Counted from the first letter of the stretch, positions 1 to 10,051 are shown. The stretch: DNA of 64,000 nt from Hydrogenophaga sp. IBVHS1 (GCF_002127265.1 NZ_NFUU01000001.1:1178001-1242000); one strand, 5' to 3'. Notes: generated by a model from the letters alone, not told the origin. Made by a program: numbers and translations.

Positions 1-465
1 GGCCTCACCCATCATCCAGGGTTGACTGCCCAGGCGGTCGTCGAGCAGGCCCAGCAATTCATCCATGGCCTTTCGCGCCGCTGTGCCGTGCGCATCGTCG
101 GGCGTGCCGGCGTCGAGTGCGGCCTGCTGGCGCATGAGCTGCGCGCCGTAGGTCACGTAAGCCCAGGTGCACCACGACATGGCCTGCAGCCGCTCGGGTG
201 TGCCGGCGGCGGGCCACAGGCCGCGCTCCACACCGAATTGCTCGCCGAGCCAGAGCTGCATCGCCAGCGCCTCGAACATCGGCGCGCCCTCAAAAGTGAG
301 GGTGGGCACCTTGCCATTGGGGTTGAGCGCGAGGAACTCGGGGCGGCGCTGTTCGCCGGTCTTGATGTCGATCTTCACGCGTTCGTGCGGCACGTCGAGT
401 TCGGCGAGGGAACAGGCAATGGGCGTGGCGCTGGACATGGGGTGCCAGTAGAGAACGATGGACAT
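1..465 (-). CDS. Glutathione S-transferase family protein (C-terminus outside window)
   Basis: The first 155 codons are present; the reading frame runs off the left edge. The N-terminus (MSIVLYWHPMSSATP) followed by LNPNGKVPTL and a helical second half is the thioredoxin-fold plus helical arrangement of glutathione S-transferases, which conjugate glutathione to electrophiles or act as isomerases or dehalogenases in the cytoplasm. The Pro of the VPTL cis-proline motif is present. Substrate cannot be told. It is divergent from the WYL regulator at 579, with 113 bp between the start codons, so that regulator may control it. Confidence 0.85.
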   Translation of the reverse strand, partial: MSIVLYWHPMSSATPIACSLAELDVPHERVKIDIKTGEQRRPEFLALNPNGKVPTLTFEGAPMFEALAMQLWLGEQFGVERGLWPAAGTPERLQAMSWCTWAYVTYGAQLMRQQAALDAGTPDDAHGTAARKAMDELLGLLDDRLGSQPWMMGEA

Positions 466-521
466 GATGGGCTCCTGGGAAGGTTGAAGACCGCCTCGAC
501 ACCGCGCCGAGGCCGTGTGTG

Positions 522-547
522 AAATGTCGTGCCTATTGCGGACATTT
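522..547. promoter_or_regulatory. Inverted repeat between GST and WYL regulator genes
   Basis: AAATGTC (522-528) and GACATTT (541-547) form perfect 7-bp arms around a 12-bp spacer, in the only intergenic space shared by the divergent GST and WYL genes. A dyad of this size suits a dimeric regulator; assignment to the neighbouring WYL protein is inference. Confidence 0.4.
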
Positions 548-578
548 TCTGCCCTCGATAAGAGTTAGAGTGCGAAAC

Positions 579-1526
579 ATGCTGACCTCATCCTCACGCC
601 TGCTGCGCGTGCTTTCCCTGCTGCAGACGCGCAGCCACTGGGCTGGCCAGGAACTGGCCGAACGCCTGGAAGTGAACCCCCGGACGCTGCGCCGGGACAT
701 CGACCGCCTGCGCCAGTTGGGGTACCCGATTCACGCCAGCAGCGGCGTGGCCGGCGGCTACGCGTTTCGCGCCGGCCAGGCGCTGCCACCGCTGCTGCTG
801 GACGACGAAGAAGCCCTGGCCGTGGCGATTGCCCTGCAGATCGCCGCCGCTGGCACCGTGAGCGGCGTGGAAGAAAGCTCGTTGCGCGCGCTGGTGAAAT
901 TGGGGCAGGTGATGCCCGCCCGGCTGCGTCGCCGCATTGAAGCCTTGCGCGCGGCCATTCTGCCGATCCAGCGCATGGGGCCGACGGTGGACGCCAATGT
1001 GCTGGCCACTCTGTCAGCCGCCTGCCGCGACCAGTTGCAGCTGGGTTTTGCCTACCGCGACGGCAAGAATCAGAGCACGCAGCGCAACGTGGAACCGCAT
1101 GGCCTGGTGCACAACGGCACCCGCTGGTACCTGGTGGCCTGGGATCCCGCGCGCGACGACTGGCGCACCTTTCGCATCGACCGTGTGGAGGGTGAACCAA
1201 AAACCGGCGCGCACTTTGCGCCGCGCGCGGCACCGGCCGGTGATTTGCGTGCCTACGTGGAATACCCCGAACAGGCGCGCGTGATGCTGCACCAGCCGCG
1301 CGAGGTCATGCTGCAACGCATTCCTCCATCGGCCGCCGTGCTGGAAACGGTAGACGAGCACCGCTGCATCATGGTGTGCGGCGCCAATCAGCTCGATTCG
1401 CTGGTCTACTGGCTCATGGCGCTCGATGTGGATTTCGACGTGATCGAGCCACCGTTGTTGAAGGAGCGGCTGCGCGTGGCCAGCGAGCGCCTCTCGCGCA
1501 GCCTCAGCCGCCTCGCAGCGCCTTGA
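579..1526 (+). CDS. YafY-type HTH/WYL-domain transcriptional regulator
   Basis: The protein has 315 residues. An N-terminal DeoR-like winged helix (about residues 8-55, with NPRTLRRDIDRL as recognition helix) is followed by a WYL domain (about 135-215, with YRDGKNQSTQRNVEP and the WYLVAWD core). WYL domains are thought to bind ligands, often nucleic acids or small molecules, and to switch the attached DNA-binding domain. The ATG at 579 is chosen because homology begins at MLTSSSRLLRVL; an upstream in-frame ATG at 519 would put 20 unrelated residues in front. It is divergent from the GST gene and overlaps the 3' end of the lytic transglycosylase gene by 23 bp. Confidence 0.85.
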   Translation: MLTSSSRLLRVLSLLQTRSHWAGQELAERLEVNPRTLRRDIDRLRQLGYPIHASSGVAGGYAFRAGQALPPLLLDDEEALAVAIALQIAAAGTVSGVEESSLRALVKLGQVMPARLRRRIEALRAAILPIQRMGPTVDANVLATLSAACRDQLQLGFAYRDGKNQSTQRNVEPHGLVHNGTRWYLVAWDPARDDWRTFRIDRVEGEPKTGAHFAPRAAPAGDLRAYVEYPEQARVMLHQPREVMLQRIPPSAAVLETVDEHRCIMVCGANQLDSLVYWLMALDVDFDVIEPPLLKERLRVASERLSRSLSRLAAP

Positions 1527-2694
1527 GCAGCTTCTGCCCGGCGCGGCCGTTGGCTTCCTGGCCCAGGCGTTCCTGCTCGGCGCGGATGGCGGTGCGGCTT
1601 TTGTCGCCCAGCATGCCGTCCACCGCGCCGATGTCGTGCCCGCGTTGAATCAGCAAGGTCTGCAATTCGCGCCGCTCGGCGCGTGAGATGCCGGGGTCGT
1701 CGGTGGGCCAGGGCGTGGCGAATGGGGCGCCACCGCGCAGGCGGTCCGACAGGTGCGCAATCGCCAGGCCATAGCTCTCGGCCGCGTTGTAGCTGTAGAG
1801 CGCGTCGAAGTTGCGCATCACCAGAAAGGCGGGGCCTTGCGGTCCGGCCAGCGTGAGCAGGCCGGCGCTGCCGCTGGCGGGCAGGGGCGAGCCGTCCACA
1901 CGTTTCACACCGCGCGCGGCCCATTCGGCCATGGCGCGCTTGCTGCGCCGGCCTTCGCCCGCCACGGAAAAGCTCTCGGGCAACTTCACTTCGAAGCCCC
2001 AGGGCTGGCCGGTCTGCCAGCCGGCCTTGGCCAGGAAGTTCGCGGTGGAGGCGAGTGCATCGGTGGTGCTGTCCATCAGGTCGGCCTTGCCGTCGCCATC
2101 GAAATCCACCGCCAGCCGCTCGAAGGTGCTCGGCATGAACTGCGTGTGGCCGAAGGCGCCGGCCCAAGAGCCCACCAGGCGATCAGGGGCAATGTGGCCC
2201 GCCTGCAGGATGCGCAGCGTGGCGAAAAACTCGCCCCGGAAGTAGGCCTGCCGACGGCCGAAGCACGAGAGCGTGCCCAGCGACTGCACCAGTGGCGACT
2301 TGCCGAAGCTCTGGCCGAAGTTGCTCTCCACGCCCCACACCGCCACCACCGTGGCCGGGTCAACGCCAAAGCGCTCGTTCACGCGCGCCAGCGTCTCGGC
2401 GTGCTGCGCCATGAGGGCCTTGCCCTGTTCCACGCGTTCTTCGTCTACCAGCCCGGCCATGTAGTCCCAGATCGCGGTGCGGAACTCGGGCTGGAAGTTC
2501 AGCTTGTCGATCACCGTCATGTCCGGCACGAGGCCTTGCGTGTATTGCGCGAAGGTCGCGTCCTGCACGCCGACGGCGCGCGCGGGCGCACGCAGGGTGT
2601 TCAGGCAGCTGTCGAACTCGGGGTTCGGGCTTTGCGCCCAGGCGGCGCAGGAGAGCAGGGCAGAGCCCAGGAGCAGGGGAATTTGTCGGGTCAT
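1504..2694 (-). CDS. MltB-family lytic murein transglycosylase with peptidoglycan-binding domain
   Basis: It cleaves the glycan strand of peptidoglycan, leaving 1,6-anhydroMurNAc ends, in the periplasm. The 396-residue protein has a signal peptide (residues 1-20, ending SCAAWA), a transglycosylase domain (about 27-320) with the catalytic Glu123 in WGVESNFG and the GAFGHTQFMPST signature, and a C-terminal PG_binding_1 domain (about 335-392, with GHDIGAVDGMLGDKSRTAI). MltB-type enzymes with this fusion are common in betaproteobacteria. There is no lipobox, so it is probably soluble and periplasmic. It stands alone, convergent with the WYL regulator. Confidence 0.9.
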   Translation of the reverse strand: MTRQIPLLLGSALLSCAAWAQSPNPEFDSCLNTLRAPARAVGVQDATFAQYTQGLVPDMTVIDKLNFQPEFRTAIWDYMAGLVDEERVEQGKALMAQHAETLARVNERFGVDPATVVAVWGVESNFGQSFGKSPLVQSLGTLSCFGRRQAYFRGEFFATLRILQAGHIAPDRLVGSWAGAFGHTQFMPSTFERLAVDFDGDGKADLMDSTTDALASTANFLAKAGWQTGQPWGFEVKLPESFSVAGEGRRSKRAMAEWAARGVKRVDGSPLPASGSAGLLTLAGPQGPAFLVMRNFDALYSYNAAESYGLAIAHLSDRLRGGAPFATPWPTDDPGISRAERRELQTLLIQRGHDIGAVDGMLGDKSRTAIRAEQERLGQEANGRAGQKLLKALRGG

Positions 2695-2757
2695 CGGGAT
2701 GTGAGTCGGGCCGGGCGGCGGGGTTCGCCCGGACGGTGTGAGGAAATGTTCCAGCGT

Positions 2758-4122
2758 TCAAGCTGCCCAGGTGCTGCCGTGCTCCGGCACCAGCGCCTGC
2801 CAGCGAAGTTCGGTTTCAATGCGGTGACGCAGGCGGTCGGAGGCTTCCATGTCGCCATGCGTCACGAACACACGCCGCGGCGGTGTGGGCAGCGATCGCA
2901 GCCAGGCCATGAGCTGCCCCGCGTCGGCGTGGGCCGATGCCGACGCGAGCTGGACGATTTCTGCACGCACAGGAAGATCCTGCCCGTGCATGCGCAGCTG
3001 TGTGCCGCCCTGGGCCAGCGTGGCGCCCCGTGTCCCTGGCGCCTGGTAACCCGTGAGCACCACCATGTTGCGGTGGTCGCCCAGGTGCTGGATCAGGTGG
3101 TGCAGCACGCGCCCGCCCGTGGCCATGCCGCTTGCGGCCAGAATGACCTTCGGGCCATGCTGGCGCGAAATGGCCATGGACTCGTCCGCCGTGCGCACCA
3201 TCTTCGCCACGTGCCCCATGGCGCGGCATTGCTCCGCGTCGAGCCGGTGTTCGCCCAGGTGGCGGGCAAACAGCTCCGTGCTGTGGATCGCCATCGGGCT
3301 GTCCAGAAATACCGGCAGCCCATGGGGCAACTCCCCACGGGATTTGAGCTGCGCGATGGCGTGCAGCAAAGCCTGCGCGCGGCCGACGGCAAATACCGGC
3401 ACCACCGCCGTGCCGCCGCGTGCGGCCACGCGTTGCAGCGCGGGGGCGAGTTCGGCCAGCAGGTCTTCATCCGGATGCTCGCGGTCGCCGTAGGTGGATT
3501 CGCACACCACCACGTCGGCTGCGGGCGGTGCGTCGGGCGCGAGCATGAGGGCATCGTCGGGTCGTCCCAGGTCGCCAGAGAACAGGATGCGTCGCCCACC
3601 CACCTCCAGCAGCACACTGGCGGCACCGAGGATGTGGCCTGCGCCGGAGAAATGTGCTGTCCATCCTTTGAGCGGCTCGAACGCCTGGTGCATGGGCACG
3701 GTGCGAAAAAGTTTGAGGCTTTGCCGCGCGTCGTCCTCGGTGTAGAGCGGCAGCGCTGGCGAATGCTTCGAGAAGCCTTTGCGGTTCGCATAGGCCGCAT
3801 CTTCCTCCTGGATGTGGCCGCTGTCGGGCAACAGAATCTGCGCCAGATCGCGAGTGGCCGGCGTGGACCAGACCTTCCCGTGAAAGCCTTCTCTCATCAG
3901 CAGAGGGAGATAGCCGCTGTGATCAAGATGCGCGTGCGTCAGCAACACGGCGCCGATGTGGTTGGGCAACACTGGCAAGAGATCGCGGTTGCGCAGTCGA
4001 AGCTGCTTGTAGCCCTGGAACAACCCGCAGTCGACCAGCAGACTCTGGCCGTCGTGCTCCACCAGGTACTTGGAGCCGGTGACGGTGCCGGCACCGCCCA
4101 GAAATCGGATGTGAACGCTCAT
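2758..4122 (-). CDS. MBL-fold metallohydrolase with beta-CASP / RNA-specificity domain
   Basis: This 454-residue protein belongs to the CPSF/YsgC-like branch of the metallo-beta-lactamase superfamily, whose members are usually RNA nucleases. The zinc site HAHLDH is at residues 63-68, followed by the beta-CASP insertion and a C-terminal RMMBL segment with GYQAPGTRGATL and VFVTHGD. The ATG at 4122 is used because homology begins at MSVHIRFLGGAGTVTGS; the longer open frame up to 4389 runs antisense through the GrpB-family gene. Its start codon overlaps that of the divergent GrpB gene. Actual RNA substrate unknown. Confidence 0.88.
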   Translation of the reverse strand: MSVHIRFLGGAGTVTGSKYLVEHDGQSLLVDCGLFQGYKQLRLRNRDLLPVLPNHIGAVLLTHAHLDHSGYLPLLMREGFHGKVWSTPATRDLAQILLPDSGHIQEEDAAYANRKGFSKHSPALPLYTEDDARQSLKLFRTVPMHQAFEPLKGWTAHFSGAGHILGAASVLLEVGGRRILFSGDLGRPDDALMLAPDAPPAADVVVCESTYGDREHPDEDLLAELAPALQRVAARGGTAVVPVFAVGRAQALLHAIAQLKSRGELPHGLPVFLDSPMAIHSTELFARHLGEHRLDAEQCRAMGHVAKMVRTADESMAISRQHGPKVILAASGMATGGRVLHHLIQHLGDHRNMVVLTGYQAPGTRGATLAQGGTQLRMHGQDLPVRAEIVQLASASAHADAGQLMAWLRSLPTPPRRVFVTHGDMEASDRLRHRIETELRWQALVPEHGSTWAA

Positions 4123-4690
4123 GCAGACCATCTTACGCCGCGCTTGCCGCGATACAGTTCGGCATCCACTGCCACCTGGCTCGCACACCTTGATCGAGAT
4201 CGTCCCGTATTCCACCGAGTGGCCTGCACGCTTCGCACAGGAGGCCGCCTTGCTGCGGATCGCGCTCGCGCCATGGCTGGTCGCCGACATCGAGCACATT
4301 GGCAGCACGGCGATACCCGGCCTGTCCGCGAAACCGGTCATCGACATCATGGCGCCGGTGCAGGATCTGGACGCATCCCGAACGGCCATTGCCGCCGCAG
4401 TGGCCGCCGGCTACTGTCACTACCCCTACAAGCCCGAGCAGATGCACTGGTTCTGCAAACCGTCCCCCGAGGTTCGCACCCACCACCTGCACCTGGTGCC
4501 CCTGAACAGCGCGCTTTGGCACGACCGCCTTGCCTTTCGAGACGCACTGCGCGGCAACAGCCAGCTGGCTCGCGACTACGAGAACCTAAAGCTCTCGCTG
4601 GCCGCGCGCCATCCTGAGGACAGAGAGGCCTACACCGAGGCCAAGTCGCCCTTCATCGCCTCCGTTCTGCAAGCGCAGCGAGCGGGCTGA
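4121..4690 (+). CDS. GrpB family (UPF0157) nucleotidyltransferase-fold protein
   Basis: The core HIGSTAIPGLSAKPVIDIM and the later HHLHLVP belong to the GrpB/UPF0157 family, which has a nucleotidyltransferase-like fold and no settled function; some members are fused to or act near CoA biosynthesis enzymes. With the ATG at 4121 it has 189 residues, but homology starts at about residue 24 (IEIVPYSTEWPARF), which would be a TTG at 4190. The ATG overlaps the divergent start codon of the metallohydrolase gene in the same CATG, so the later TTG may be the true start. Confidence 0.8.
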   Translation: MQTILRRACRDTVRHPLPPGSHTLIEIVPYSTEWPARFAQEAALLRIALAPWLVADIEHIGSTAIPGLSAKPVIDIMAPVQDLDASRTAIAAAVAAGYCHYPYKPEQMHWFCKPSPEVRTHHLHLVPLNSALWHDRLAFRDALRGNSQLARDYENLKLSLAARHPEDREAYTEAKSPFIASVLQAQRAG

Positions 4691-4696
4691 TTCCAG

Positions 4697-4966
4697 ATGG
4701 CACGCAGCAGCAAACTGTGGGTGGGCGCCCTGGCGCTGGGGCTGCTGGCCTTTGCCTTCGCCATCCCCGCGCTGCTCGTCACCCTCTACACCATCGCCCG
4801 GTTCCAGATGCCGTACAACGAGCAGGGCAACTATTTCGACGGCATCGTCGTGTACCACGCCGGCAGCGAGTTCTTCTACCTCCTGCTGTCCATCGTCTTG
4901 TGGGCGATCGTCATCGCGACCGGTGTTTTCGCCTTCCGCATCCATCGGCGTGCGCGCGCCGCCTGA
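4697..4966 (+). CDS. Small membrane protein of unknown function, two predicted helices
   Basis: The 89-residue protein has one hydrophobic helix at about residues 8-32 and another at about 60-82, ending in a basic tail (RIHRRARAA), which predicts a cytoplasmic C-terminus. The loop between the helices contains an FQMPYNEQGNYFDG segment. I do not recognise a family. It begins 6 bp after the GrpB-family stop codon and is followed 22 bp later by a lipoprotein gene, so the three may be co-transcribed. Confidence 0.6.
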   Translation: MARSSKLWVGALALGLLAFAFAIPALLVTLYTIARFQMPYNEQGNYFDGIVVYHAGSEFFYLLLSIVLWAIVIATGVFAFRIHRRARAA

Positions 4967-4988
4967 TCACCTTTTCTGGAACATCACC

Positions 4989-5393
4989 ATGAACCGAATT
5001 CCCTTCTTCGCCACCCTGTTCGCCGTGCTCACGCTGGCAGCCGCAGGATGCAAGGACCGCGCGGTGGAACCGCCGCAGCCCAGCCCTGCCACCACTCCTG
5101 CGTCCAACGGCGCCGCGCCTGCAGCGGACAAATGGATGGGCAAGTGGAACGGCCCGGAAGGCACTTTCCTTCAGCTCGCTGGCGGCAGCGGCAAGTACGA
5201 AGTCACCATCCAGAACCTTGACGGCCCTCGCACCTTCCCAGGCATTGCCGTGGGCGATCGGCTTGAGTTCGAGCGCGACGGTGTGCACGAATCGGTGCGC
5301 GCCAGCAACGGCGCAGAGACAGGGATGAAATGGTTGAGCGAGAAGAAGGACTGCCTGACCGTGAAGGCGGGTGAGGGGTATTGTCGGGATTGA
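4989..5393 (+). CDS. Small hypothetical lipoprotein
   Basis: The protein has 134 residues. A signal peptide ends in the lipobox LAAAGC with the lipidated Cys21, followed by a Pro/Ala-rich linker (about 25-48) and a small beta-rich domain beginning WMGKWNGPEGTFLQL, which looks like the lipocalin-like or avidin-like domains of small envelope proteins. The C-terminus has two cysteines (KKDCLTV and GYCRD) that could form a disulfide in the periplasm. The ATG at 4989 is chosen because it begins the signal peptide. Function unknown. Confidence 0.7.
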   Translation: MNRIPFFATLFAVLTLAAAGCKDRAVEPPQPSPATTPASNGAAPAADKWMGKWNGPEGTFLQLAGGSGKYEVTIQNLDGPRTFPGIAVGDRLEFERDGVHESVRASNGAETGMKWLSEKKDCLTVKAGEGYCRD

Positions 5394-5480
5394 GCGCCGT
5401 GCGCACGCCATGTCCACCTGCCGCGCAATCTCGTGGCCTCGCACAAGAACATTGCCGAGGCGATAGATGGTAGATGGCAA

Positions 5481-5510
5481 TTGAGATAGAGTCCTTTTAA
5501 GGACTATATT
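5481..5510 (+). promoter_or_regulatory. Promoter and palindromic operator of the toxin-antitoxin pair
   Basis: A -35 TTGAGA (5481-5486) and a -10 TATATT (5505-5510) are 18 bp apart. The spacer holds the perfect palindrome AGTCCTTTTAAGGACT (5490-5505), which extends to 24 bp (5486-5509) with one mismatched pair. The stretch is AT-rich against the GC-rich surroundings. The position predicts autorepression by the antitoxin, as is usual for this class. Confidence 0.65.
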
Positions 5511-5541
5511 CAGTCTCTTCCGATCCACCGACACCACTGCC

Positions 5542-5817
5542 ATGCGCTATTCAACCCAAGTCAAACCGATCAGTTACCTGAAGGCGAACGCCGCTGGCGT
5601 GTTGGCAGAGCTCGTTGAATGCCGCGAGCCCATGGTCATCACGCAGAACGGCGAAGCCAGGGCGATCCTGCAGGACCTGGCATCCTATGAAGAAACCCAG
5701 GAGACACTGGCCTTGCTGAAGGTCCTTGCGCTCGGGCGACAGGAAGTTGTGGCGGGCAAAGTGAAGCCGTTGGCGGACGTGGTCGCCCGCCTGCGGGCCA
5801 AGCGCAACGCATCCTGA
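5542..5817 (+). CDS. Type II antitoxin, Phd/YefM-like
   Basis: This 91-residue protein begins with the YefM/Phd N-terminal DNA-binding fold (SYLKANAAGVLAELVECREPMVITQNGEARAIL, about residues 11-45). The C-terminal helix rich in charged residues (VVAGKVKPLADVVARL) is where such antitoxins wrap around the toxin. In this family the N-terminus binds the operator and the C-terminus neutralises the toxin. Its stop codon overlaps the toxin start by one base (TGATG), the typical tight coupling. No good ribosome-binding site is visible before the ATG. Confidence 0.88.
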   Translation: MRYSTQVKPISYLKANAAGVLAELVECREPMVITQNGEARAILQDLASYEETQETLALLKVLALGRQEVVAGKVKPLADVVARLRAKRNAS

Positions 5818-6161
5818 TGTCCGGCCCAGCTGCTGGCCCGTTCAAGGTGCTGTTGACAGAGGGTGCCGAGCAGGATCTCGAATCGCTTCACGACTACATG
5901 GCGGAGCACGACAGCTTGCTGAGTGCCGGCCGTGTCCTGGACCAGTTGATTGCCGTGGCGCAAAGTCTCAGTCGATTCCCTGAGCGCGGCAGCTATCCAA
6001 GAGAGCTGCTGGCCCTGGGCATCAAGGAATACCGACAGACATTCTTCAAACCCTACCGCGTGATCTACAGGATCGAGGATCGCAGGGTCATCGTCTATCT
6101 GATCGTCGATGGTCGCCGGGACATGCAGTCACTTCTGTCTCGCCGGTTGCTGGGAGCATAG
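5817..6161 (+). CDS. Type II toxin, RelE/ParE superfamily
   Basis: The 114-residue protein has the ParE/RelE fold: LTEGAEQDLESLHDYM at the N-terminus, then FPERGSYPREL and the conserved KPYRVIYRIEDRRVIVYLIVDGRRD strand pair. The sequence is nearer to ParE (gyrase poison) than to ribosome-cleaving RelE, but that distinction is not safe by eye. It is preceded by its antitoxin with a one-base overlap. The gene is intact. It converges on dnaJ with 14 bp between stop codons. Confidence 0.88.
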   Translation: MSGPAAGPFKVLLTEGAEQDLESLHDYMAEHDSLLSAGRVLDQLIAVAQSLSRFPERGSYPRELLALGIKEYRQTFFKPYRVIYRIEDRRVIVYLIVDGRRDMQSLLSRRLLGA

Positions 6162-6175
6162 TTCACCGCTTCCAG

Positions 6176-7309
6176 TCAACTGAAGAACGACTTCGCTTTC
6201 TCGAACCAGCCCTTGTCGTTCGGGCTGTGCTTGTGCCCGCCCTTCTTGAACGAATCGTCGAGCTCCTTGAGCAGCTTGCGCTGGTGCTCGGTGAGCTTGA
6301 TGGGTGTTTCTACCGCCACGTGGCAGTACAGGTCGCCCGGGTAGCTGCTGCGAACGCCCTTCACACCTTTGCCGCGCAGACGGAAGGTCTTGCCGCTCTG
6401 GGTGCCTTCGGGCAGGTCGATGGTGGCCTTGCCAGCCAGGGTGGGCACGTCGATCTCGCCGCCCAGCGCCGCCACCGTCATGCTCACCGGCACCTGGCAA
6501 TGCAGGTCGTCGCCCTCGCGCTCGAAGATGTCGTGCTTGCGCAGGCGAACTTCGATGTAGAGGTCGCCCGAGGGGCCACCATTCTGGCCGGGTTCGCCGT
6601 TGCCGGTGCTGCGGATGCGCTGGCCGTCATCGATGCCGGCGGGAATCTTGATCTCCAGCGTCTTCTGCTTTTTGATCTTGCCCTGGCCGCTGCAGGTGGT
6701 GCAGGGCTCCGGAATGATCTTGCCGCTGCCGTGGCAATGCGGGCAGGTCTGCTGCACGCTGAAGAAACCCTGGCGCATCTGCACCGAGCCCTGGCCGTGG
6801 CAGGTGGTGCAGGTCTTGACGCTGGTGCCAGGCTTGGCGCCGGTGCCGCTGCAGGTTTCGCAGTTGTCCCACGAGGGAATGCGGATCTGCGTTTCCTTGC
6901 CTCCTGCGGCTTCTTCCAGCGAGATCTCCATGGCGTAAGACAGATCGGCCCCCCGGTAGACCTGGCGGCCAGCGCGCTGGCCACGGGCGCCACCGAAGAT
7001 GTCGCCAAAGATGTCGCCGAACGATTCGGAGAAGCCACCAAAGCCTTCGGCGCCGCCGGGGCCGCCGCGCAGATTGGGGTCCACGCCAGCGTGACCGTAC
7101 TGGTCGTAGGCGGCCTTCTTCTGCGCATCCGAGAGCATTTCGTAGGCTTCCTTGGCCTCCTTGAATTTCTCTTCGGCTGCTTTGGCCGCATCACCCTGGT
7201 TGCGGTCGGGGTGGTGCTTCATCGCCAGCTTGCGATACGCCTTCTTGATTTCTTCGTCCGAGGCGTTCTTGGGCACGCCCAGTACTTCGTAAAAATCGCG
7301 TTTTGCCAT
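6176..7309 (-). CDS. dnaJ: Chaperone protein DnaJ
   Basis: DnaJ is the Hsp40 co-chaperone that delivers unfolded proteins to DnaK and stimulates its ATPase. The 377-residue protein has the J domain (residues 1-70, HPD in MKHHPDRN), a Gly/Phe-rich linker (about 75-110), four zinc-binding CxxCxGxG repeats ([32 protein letters not shown]) and the C-terminal substrate-binding domain. It is the last gene of the grpE-dnaK-dnaJ run on this strand, 80 bp after dnaK, and is probably expressed from the dnaK promoter. Confidence 0.98.
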   Translation of the reverse strand: MAKRDFYEVLGVPKNASDEEIKKAYRKLAMKHHPDRNQGDAAKAAEEKFKEAKEAYEMLSDAQKKAAYDQYGHAGVDPNLRGGPGGAEGFGGFSESFGDIFGDIFGGARGQRAGRQVYRGADLSYAMEISLEEAAGGKETQIRIPSWDNCETCSGTGAKPGTSVKTCTTCHGQGSVQMRQGFFSVQQTCPHCHGSGKIIPEPCTTCSGQGKIKKQKTLEIKIPAGIDDGQRIRSTGNGEPGQNGGPSGDLYIEVRLRKHDIFEREGDDLHCQVPVSMTVAALGGEIDVPTLAGKATIDLPEGTQSGKTFRLRGKGVKGVRSSYPGDLYCHVAVETPIKLTEHQRKLLKELDDSFKKGGHKHSPNDKGWFEKAKSFFS

Positions 7310-7338
7310 GGTCAGTTGCGGTTCGGTTGAAACACGAA

Positions 7339-7366
7339 CGCCGCGGCAGGTTTCCCTGACGCGGCG
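7339..7366 (-). other. Stem-loop between dnaK and dnaJ
   Basis: CGCCGCG (7339-7345) pairs with CGCGGCG (7360-7366), and the inner CAGG (7047+300, i.e. 7347-7350) pairs with CCTG (7355-7358) around a four-base loop, with one mismatch between the two stems. No T-run follows on the minus strand, so it does not look like a full terminator; it could reduce or stabilise the downstream dnaJ message. Confidence 0.5.
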
Positions 7367-7389
7367 GATGATCGAAAACGCTCAGTCGA

Positions 7390-9324
<1,935 letters not shown>

Positions 9325-9375
9325 GTTGTAACTCCGTCTGGAAAATTGAATGTTGTGAAAAACGATGTGGGAAAG

Positions 9376-9402
9376 ATGTGGATAACCGGTGGGTATTTCA
9401 AG
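9376..9402 (-). promoter_or_regulatory. Sigma-32-type heat-shock promoter of dnaK
   Basis: On the minus strand CTTGAAA (9402-9396) and CCACATCT (starting 9381) are separated by 14 bp, close to the sigma-32 consensus CTTGAAA-N11-15-CCCCATNT. The expected transcript start near 9368 leaves a leader of about 44 nt before the dnaK ATG. No CIRCE element (the HrcA operator) is seen here. Confidence 0.75.
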
Positions 9403-9414
9403 CCCGACGGGTCA

Positions 9415-9975
9415 TCATTTCGGTGCGGCCACCGTCACCAGCGCCGGGCGCAGCACGCGGTCGGCGATGAGGTAACCCTTCTGCAGCACGGTCACCACGG
9501 TGTTGGCTTCCTGATCGGCCGGCACCACGCTGATGGCCTGGTGTTGATGGGGATCGAATTTCGCGGCCGCGCTTGGGTTGATCTCCAGCACCTTGTGGCG
9601 CTCCAGCGCGCTCTTGAGCTGCTTGAGCGTGGCTTCGGTGCCTTCGCGCAACTGGTCGCGGGTGGCGTCGGTAATGGCCAGGCCGGCCTCCAGGCTGTCG
9701 GCCACGGCCAGCAGGCTGTCGGCAAAGCTCTCCACGGCAAATTTGCGCGCCTTGGCGACTTCCTCCTCGGCGCGGCGACGGGCGTTCTCGGCCTCGGCCT
9801 TGGCGCGCAGGAACTGGTCGGCCAGATCGGCGTTCTGGGCCTTGGCGGTGGAAAGCTCCTGGGTCAGGGCAGCCAGGGCATCGGCCTCGTTGGCGGCTTC
9901 GGCGGCCAGGGCCTCTTCAGGGCTCACGGGCGCATTCTGATCGGGCTGGTCGGGGTTGGCAGGGGTCTGGCTCAT
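9415..9975 (-). CDS. grpE: Nucleotide exchange factor GrpE
   Basis: GrpE releases ADP from DnaK. The 186-residue protein has a long N-terminal coiled coil (about residues 25-90, with [17 protein letters not shown]) and a C-terminal beta domain with [12 protein letters not shown] and [20 protein letters not shown]. The ATG at 9975 is chosen because the acidic GrpE N-terminus starts at [13 protein letters not shown]; the open frame upstream crosses the HxlR gene region and is not coding. It precedes dnaK by 90 bp and has its own sigma-32-type promoter. Confidence 0.97.
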   Translation of the reverse strand: MSQTPANPDQPDQNAPVSPEEALAAEAANEADALAALTQELSTAKAQNADLADQFLRAKAEAENARRRAEEEVAKARKFAVESFADSLLAVADSLEAGLAITDATRDQLREGTEATLKQLKSALERHKVLEINPSAAAKFDPHQHQAISVVPADQEANTVVTVLQKGYLIADRVLRPALVTVAAPK

Positions 9976-10025
9976 GGGTCTGTGATGGTCGTGGAAGCAA
10001 TGGCCAGAGTGGCCGTAGGCGTCAG

Positions 10026-10051
10026 TTGGGGCCTTTGGGTCCGTATTCAAG
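10026..10051 (-). promoter_or_regulatory. Sigma-32-type heat-shock promoter of grpE
   Basis: On the minus strand CTTGAAT (10051-10045) and CCCCAA (10031-10026) are 13 bp apart, matching the sigma-32 consensus. The predicted transcript start at about 10018 lies roughly 43 nt before the grpE ATG. It is the clearest signal in the 173 bp between grpE and the HxlR gene. Confidence 0.75.

Noticed and set aside
1753..4617. A 954-codon open frame on the plus strand antisense to the transglycosylase and metallohydrolase genes
   Set aside because: It is a shadow of two well-recognised minus-strand genes in GC-rich DNA and resembles no protein family; its composition (His/Arg/Gly-rich) is that of antisense frames.
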